NCBI GenBank assembly: GCA_031273775.1
Contig: JAISRF010000162.1
Span: 1 to 17,993 of the forward strand
Reading direction: 5' to 3'
Source of the DNA: Oscillospiraceae bacterium
Lineage (GTDB): Bacteria > Bacillota > Clostridia > Oscillospirales > Acutalibacteraceae
DNA: 17,993 bases
In this document: piece by piece, positions 15,584-17,993 of the stretch
Layout: the number at the start of each line of letters is the position of its first letter
How positions within the stretch are numbered: position 1 is the first letter of the stretch
The notes under the pieces: generated by a model
Database searches by the model: none
What the model was told of the DNA's origin: nothing
The model's input: only the letters and a program-made list of their open reading frames with translations
Program-made: the position numbers and the translations under genes

Positions 15584-17993
15584 CTAAAATTCAAGTAAAT
15601 TGACCTCTTTTACACGCTTATTGTCCCCGATAAAAAATGTCTTGATTTCGTGACCGCTAAAGTTTGCCGTAAAGTGAATACCAAGCAAAGGAAAATCAAT
15701 TGTTGATTCGGAGGGCTTACCGGCGGCCTCAAACAGCCGCAGTATCGTGCCGTTGTCCTCTTGGGCTCGCTTGATAACCTCCGCCACGACTGTGCCGCTT
15801 ACCGAAATCCCGTTGTACAAGAGAGGGAGTTCACCGCTGTGATAGGTTTCGATAACAACCGATGGCTCGGCGCAAAAGGTTTTTGCTGCCTTGACGGCGG
15901 AATAAGGGTCAAGCGGTCCGGTGTGGGGCAGTATTGCGTAACTGAACTCGGCGACTCCGATATCCATATTAGTCAGACGTGAATCCCTGTAACCGCTGTG
16001 ATCGGCGTAAAGCGGACTGCGCACGGCGGTCAGGCGCAGCTCGTTTTCGCTGCCGGCGGAAAAACTGTATTTGCAGCTGTTTATGATCGTTATGCCAAAG
16101 GTTTGATTTCCGATTTGACCGGTGATGTCGATCCATTTCTGGCAAGGCGTTTCCTCTTTGTCAAGCTTTCCCCTTGCAAAGCCGTACGGTATATCGTAAA
16201 CGCATTCGCAATTTTCGGCGGAGGTAAGCGGAAACGCCAACTTTAAGCGTTTATGAGGCTGCTGCCAGTTTACGGACACCTCTACCTGAATTTGCGGATT
16301 ATCGCTGAGCATAGTGAAAATTTGCACGATTTCAGATTGCTCGTAGCGCGATGAAAATCTCATACGTATCATAACCGGGCCGTCGTCGAGAATTTCGAAT
16401 TCAGCCCCGGAAAAACGCCCGCACTCGGTGTCAAATATGTTGCAGCCGTGCGCCCATGTGTCAAACGGATTATCCTCAATTACAATAGGGAGCGAAGCGG
16501 CGGCGGCCAGTATAATTCGGTTTTTCTTATCGTAAATTTCGACCGACGCGTTTTGTTCGTCAAAGGTCAGGCGGTAAAGGCTGTTCTCCATCACGTTTTT
16601 GGATATATGCAAGTCACTCTCGGCGATTTTATCGGGTACAGCGGGCGGTTTGTCCAAATAGATCCAATAAACCCTGTATCCCAGCGCGGGAACTCGCGTC
16701 TCAAAAACGGTGTCCTCGGTGATTGCGTTCCTGCTTCCGTCCTCGCGATTGCCTGTTACGATTTGATGGCTGACTGCGGTACGTGTATCGTCCTCCACGC
16801 AGGTCATCTGTTTTTCACGGATACGAACAAGACGTGTCTCTTCAAAAGCGTTGGCGTTGAATACCACCACAGGCACGCCCAACTGCTCCTTTTCATACAA
16901 ATGCAAATGCTTTTCCTTGGAAAGATAAAAGGGGATGCCCGGCATGGTGTCGATATTCCACGATATGCGCCCGGCAGCGGTGTTCAAAAGCTTGGATGAC
17001 ACACTTAGGGTTTCACCGTAAAACGCAAATACATCGTTGTAGGCTTCTTTGATACTGCATCCGCAGAGAACGTCGTGGAAGGTGTTGAACAGAATATTTT
17101 CCCATGCCGCTCCCAGCCTTTCCAGCGGGTATTCGGTGTTTGTCAGCACACTTGACAGCACACAGAGCTTTTCACAGGCGTTCATCCGCTGCTCGGCCAG
17201 TCGGTGCAGCCGCTTCACCTCGGACATAGTGGCATAGCAGCCGGCCGCGTGATGCAAAAGTCCGGCGGTGACAACCGGAAGCTCAAGATTCATTTTCCTA
17301 ATATCATCGAAATACGCATCGGGAGCATCGATAATCATCTCTTCGCCCCGTTCGGACTGCAGCTCGTGTATCATCTCCAAATTTTTGACCGTCGGACCTC
17401 CCCCGTGGTTGCCGACGCCGTAAAAGAACATCACGTCAATGTCCTGCAAATCTGTGATTTCCTTGATAGAGCGATCAAGCGCTTCCCGCATTTCCCCGGT
17501 AGATTCACCTCGAAAGGTATAGCTGACCGGAATCCGGTAGGCAAGCACACGGCTTTTGTCCGGCGCTTCCCACCAAAAAAGTGAAGCGGGCAGCTGATTT
17601 TCGTGCGGACCCGGACGCATAAACACATAATTTTCCATGCCGCTTTTTCTGAGGATCTGCGGAAGCATTTGATTGTGTCCAAAGGAATCGACATTATATC
17701 CGGTTTTCGCCGTCACGCCGAATTTCTCTTTGAAATACCGCTGCCCGTAGAGCGAATGACGCACAAAGGTCTCACCGTCCGGCATATTGCAATCGGGTTG
17801 AATCCACCAACCGCCCACAATAGACCATCGGCCTTCCTTTACCCTCGCGCGAACCTCCTCGAACATACCGGGAGCGTTTTCTTCCACCCATTTGTAGCAC
17901 TGCGCACCCGCACAGCAAAACACAAAATCGTCAAATTCTTTCATTCTATCCAGTGCGGAACGAAAGGTCGCCAGCGTTTCGGCACATCCCTCC
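15584..17993 (-). CDS. GH38 alpha-mannosidase (partial, N-terminus beyond right edge)
   Basis: The frame is open to the window edge, giving 802 visible codons; the ATG at 17944 is internal, because the residues before it (CAETLATFRSALDRM) match the family. The HxD metal-site motif expected near the N-terminus lies just outside. GH38 enzymes hydrolyse terminal alpha-mannosyl residues with retention, using a divalent metal. Visible landmarks include GGWWIQPDCNMPDGETFVRH, then GYNVDSFGHNQMLPQIL, whose Asp is the expected nucleophile (codon 17687-17689). YGVGNHGGGPT follows, and then the three-helix region with GCYATMSEVKRLHRLAEQRM. NTFHDVLCGCSI carries the metal-site His. The beta-rich C-terminal half (VWIYLDKPP-like strands to NLLEF) matches the usual mannosidase tail. 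No export signal can be judged. It is the first gene seen of the operon and the only one with a well-established enzymatic activity, so it is the best clue that the imported glycan contains alpha-mannose. Confidence 0.93.
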   Translation of the reverse strand, partial: EGCAETLATFRSALDRMKEFDDFVFCCAGAQCYKWVEENAPGMFEEVRARVKEGRWSIVGGWWIQPDCNMPDGETFVRHSLYGQRYFKEKFGVTAKTGYNVDSFGHNQMLPQILRKSGMENYVFMRPGPHENQLPASLFWWEAPDKSRVLAYRIPVSYTFRGESTGEMREALDRSIKEITDLQDIDVMFFYGVGNHGGGPTVKNLEMIHELQSERGEEMIIDAPDAYFDDIRKMNLELPVVTAGLLHHAAGCYATMSEVKRLHRLAEQRMNACEKLCVLSSVLTNTEYPLERLGAAWENILFNTFHDVLCGCSIKEAYNDVFAFYGETLSVSSKLLNTAAGRISWNIDTMPGIPFYLSKEKHLHLYEKEQLGVPVVVFNANAFEETRLVRIREKQMTCVEDDTRTAVSHQIVTGNREDGSRNAITEDTVFETRVPALGYRVYWIYLDKPPAVPDKIAESDLHISKNVMENSLYRLTFDEQNASVEIYDKKNRIILAAAASLPIVIEDNPFDTWAHGCNIFDTECGRFSGAEFEILDDGPVMIRMRFSSRYEQSEIVQIFTMLSDNPQIQVEVSVNWQQPHKRLKLAFPLTSAENCECVYDIPYGFARGKLDKEETPCQKWIDITGQIGNQTFGITIINSCKYSFSAGSENELRLTAVRSPLYADHSGYRDSRLTNMDIGVAEFSYAILPHTGPLDPYSAVKAAKTFCAEPSVVIETYHSGELPLLYNGISVSGTVVAEVIKRAQEDNGTILRLFEAAGKPSESTIDFPLLGIHFTANFSGHEIKTFFIGDNKRVKEVNLLEF

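Noticed and set aside
17942..17944. ATG at 17944 as the true start of the GH38 gene
   Set aside because: The frame stays open to the edge, and the codons before it encode a helix typical of the GH38 N-terminal region, so the gene is truncated by the window.

Overview
The window is a single co-directional block, transcribed from right to left on the minus strand. It holds ten protein-coding genes that cover almost all of the sequence. Gaps are short (2 to 64 bases) and there is one ATGA stop/start overlap, so it reads as one operon or a large part of one. Both end genes run off the window. I see no rRNA, tRNA, insertion sequence, CRISPR array or convincing terminator. Strong AGGAGG-type ribosome binding sites, a lipobox-bearing binding protein, signal peptides of Gram-positive style and the absence of a dedicated transporter ATPase point to a Bacillota (Firmicutes) bacterium of about 50% GC, probably a clostridial or Paenibacillus-like lineage. 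The exact taxon cannot be read from this window.

Layout in transcription order: (1) the C-terminal ~800 codons of a GH38 alpha-mannosidase entering at the right edge; (2) a lipoprotein solute-binding protein; (3) a 932-residue secreted protein with two N-terminal carbohydrate-binding-like domains, a helical spacer and a C-terminal solute-binding domain; (4, 5) a MalF-type and a MalG-type permease; (6) a membrane protein joining an NHL-type beta-propeller, a TPR-like stretch and a Yip1-like multi-pass domain; (7) a secreted DUF5696-type protein that looks like a glycosidase of unknown specificity; (8, 9) a second MalF/MalG permease pair; (10) the first 1020 residues of a very large secreted protein, open at the left edge, with three ~170-residue repeats, recurring helical linkers and a FIVAR-like domain.

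The inferred theme is capture, import and breakdown of a complex, probably mannose-containing, glycan. Surface proteins (10, 3, 7, and the outside part of 6) would bind or trim the glycan, two binding proteins and two permease pairs would import oligosaccharides, and the GH38 enzyme would remove alpha-mannosyl residues in the cytoplasm. No ATPase is encoded here, so import would need a shared MsmX/MsiK-type ATPase encoded elsewhere. The least explained parts are the repeat protein, the propeller-TPR-Yip1 protein, the DUF5696-type protein and the carbohydrate-binding/solute-binding fusion.
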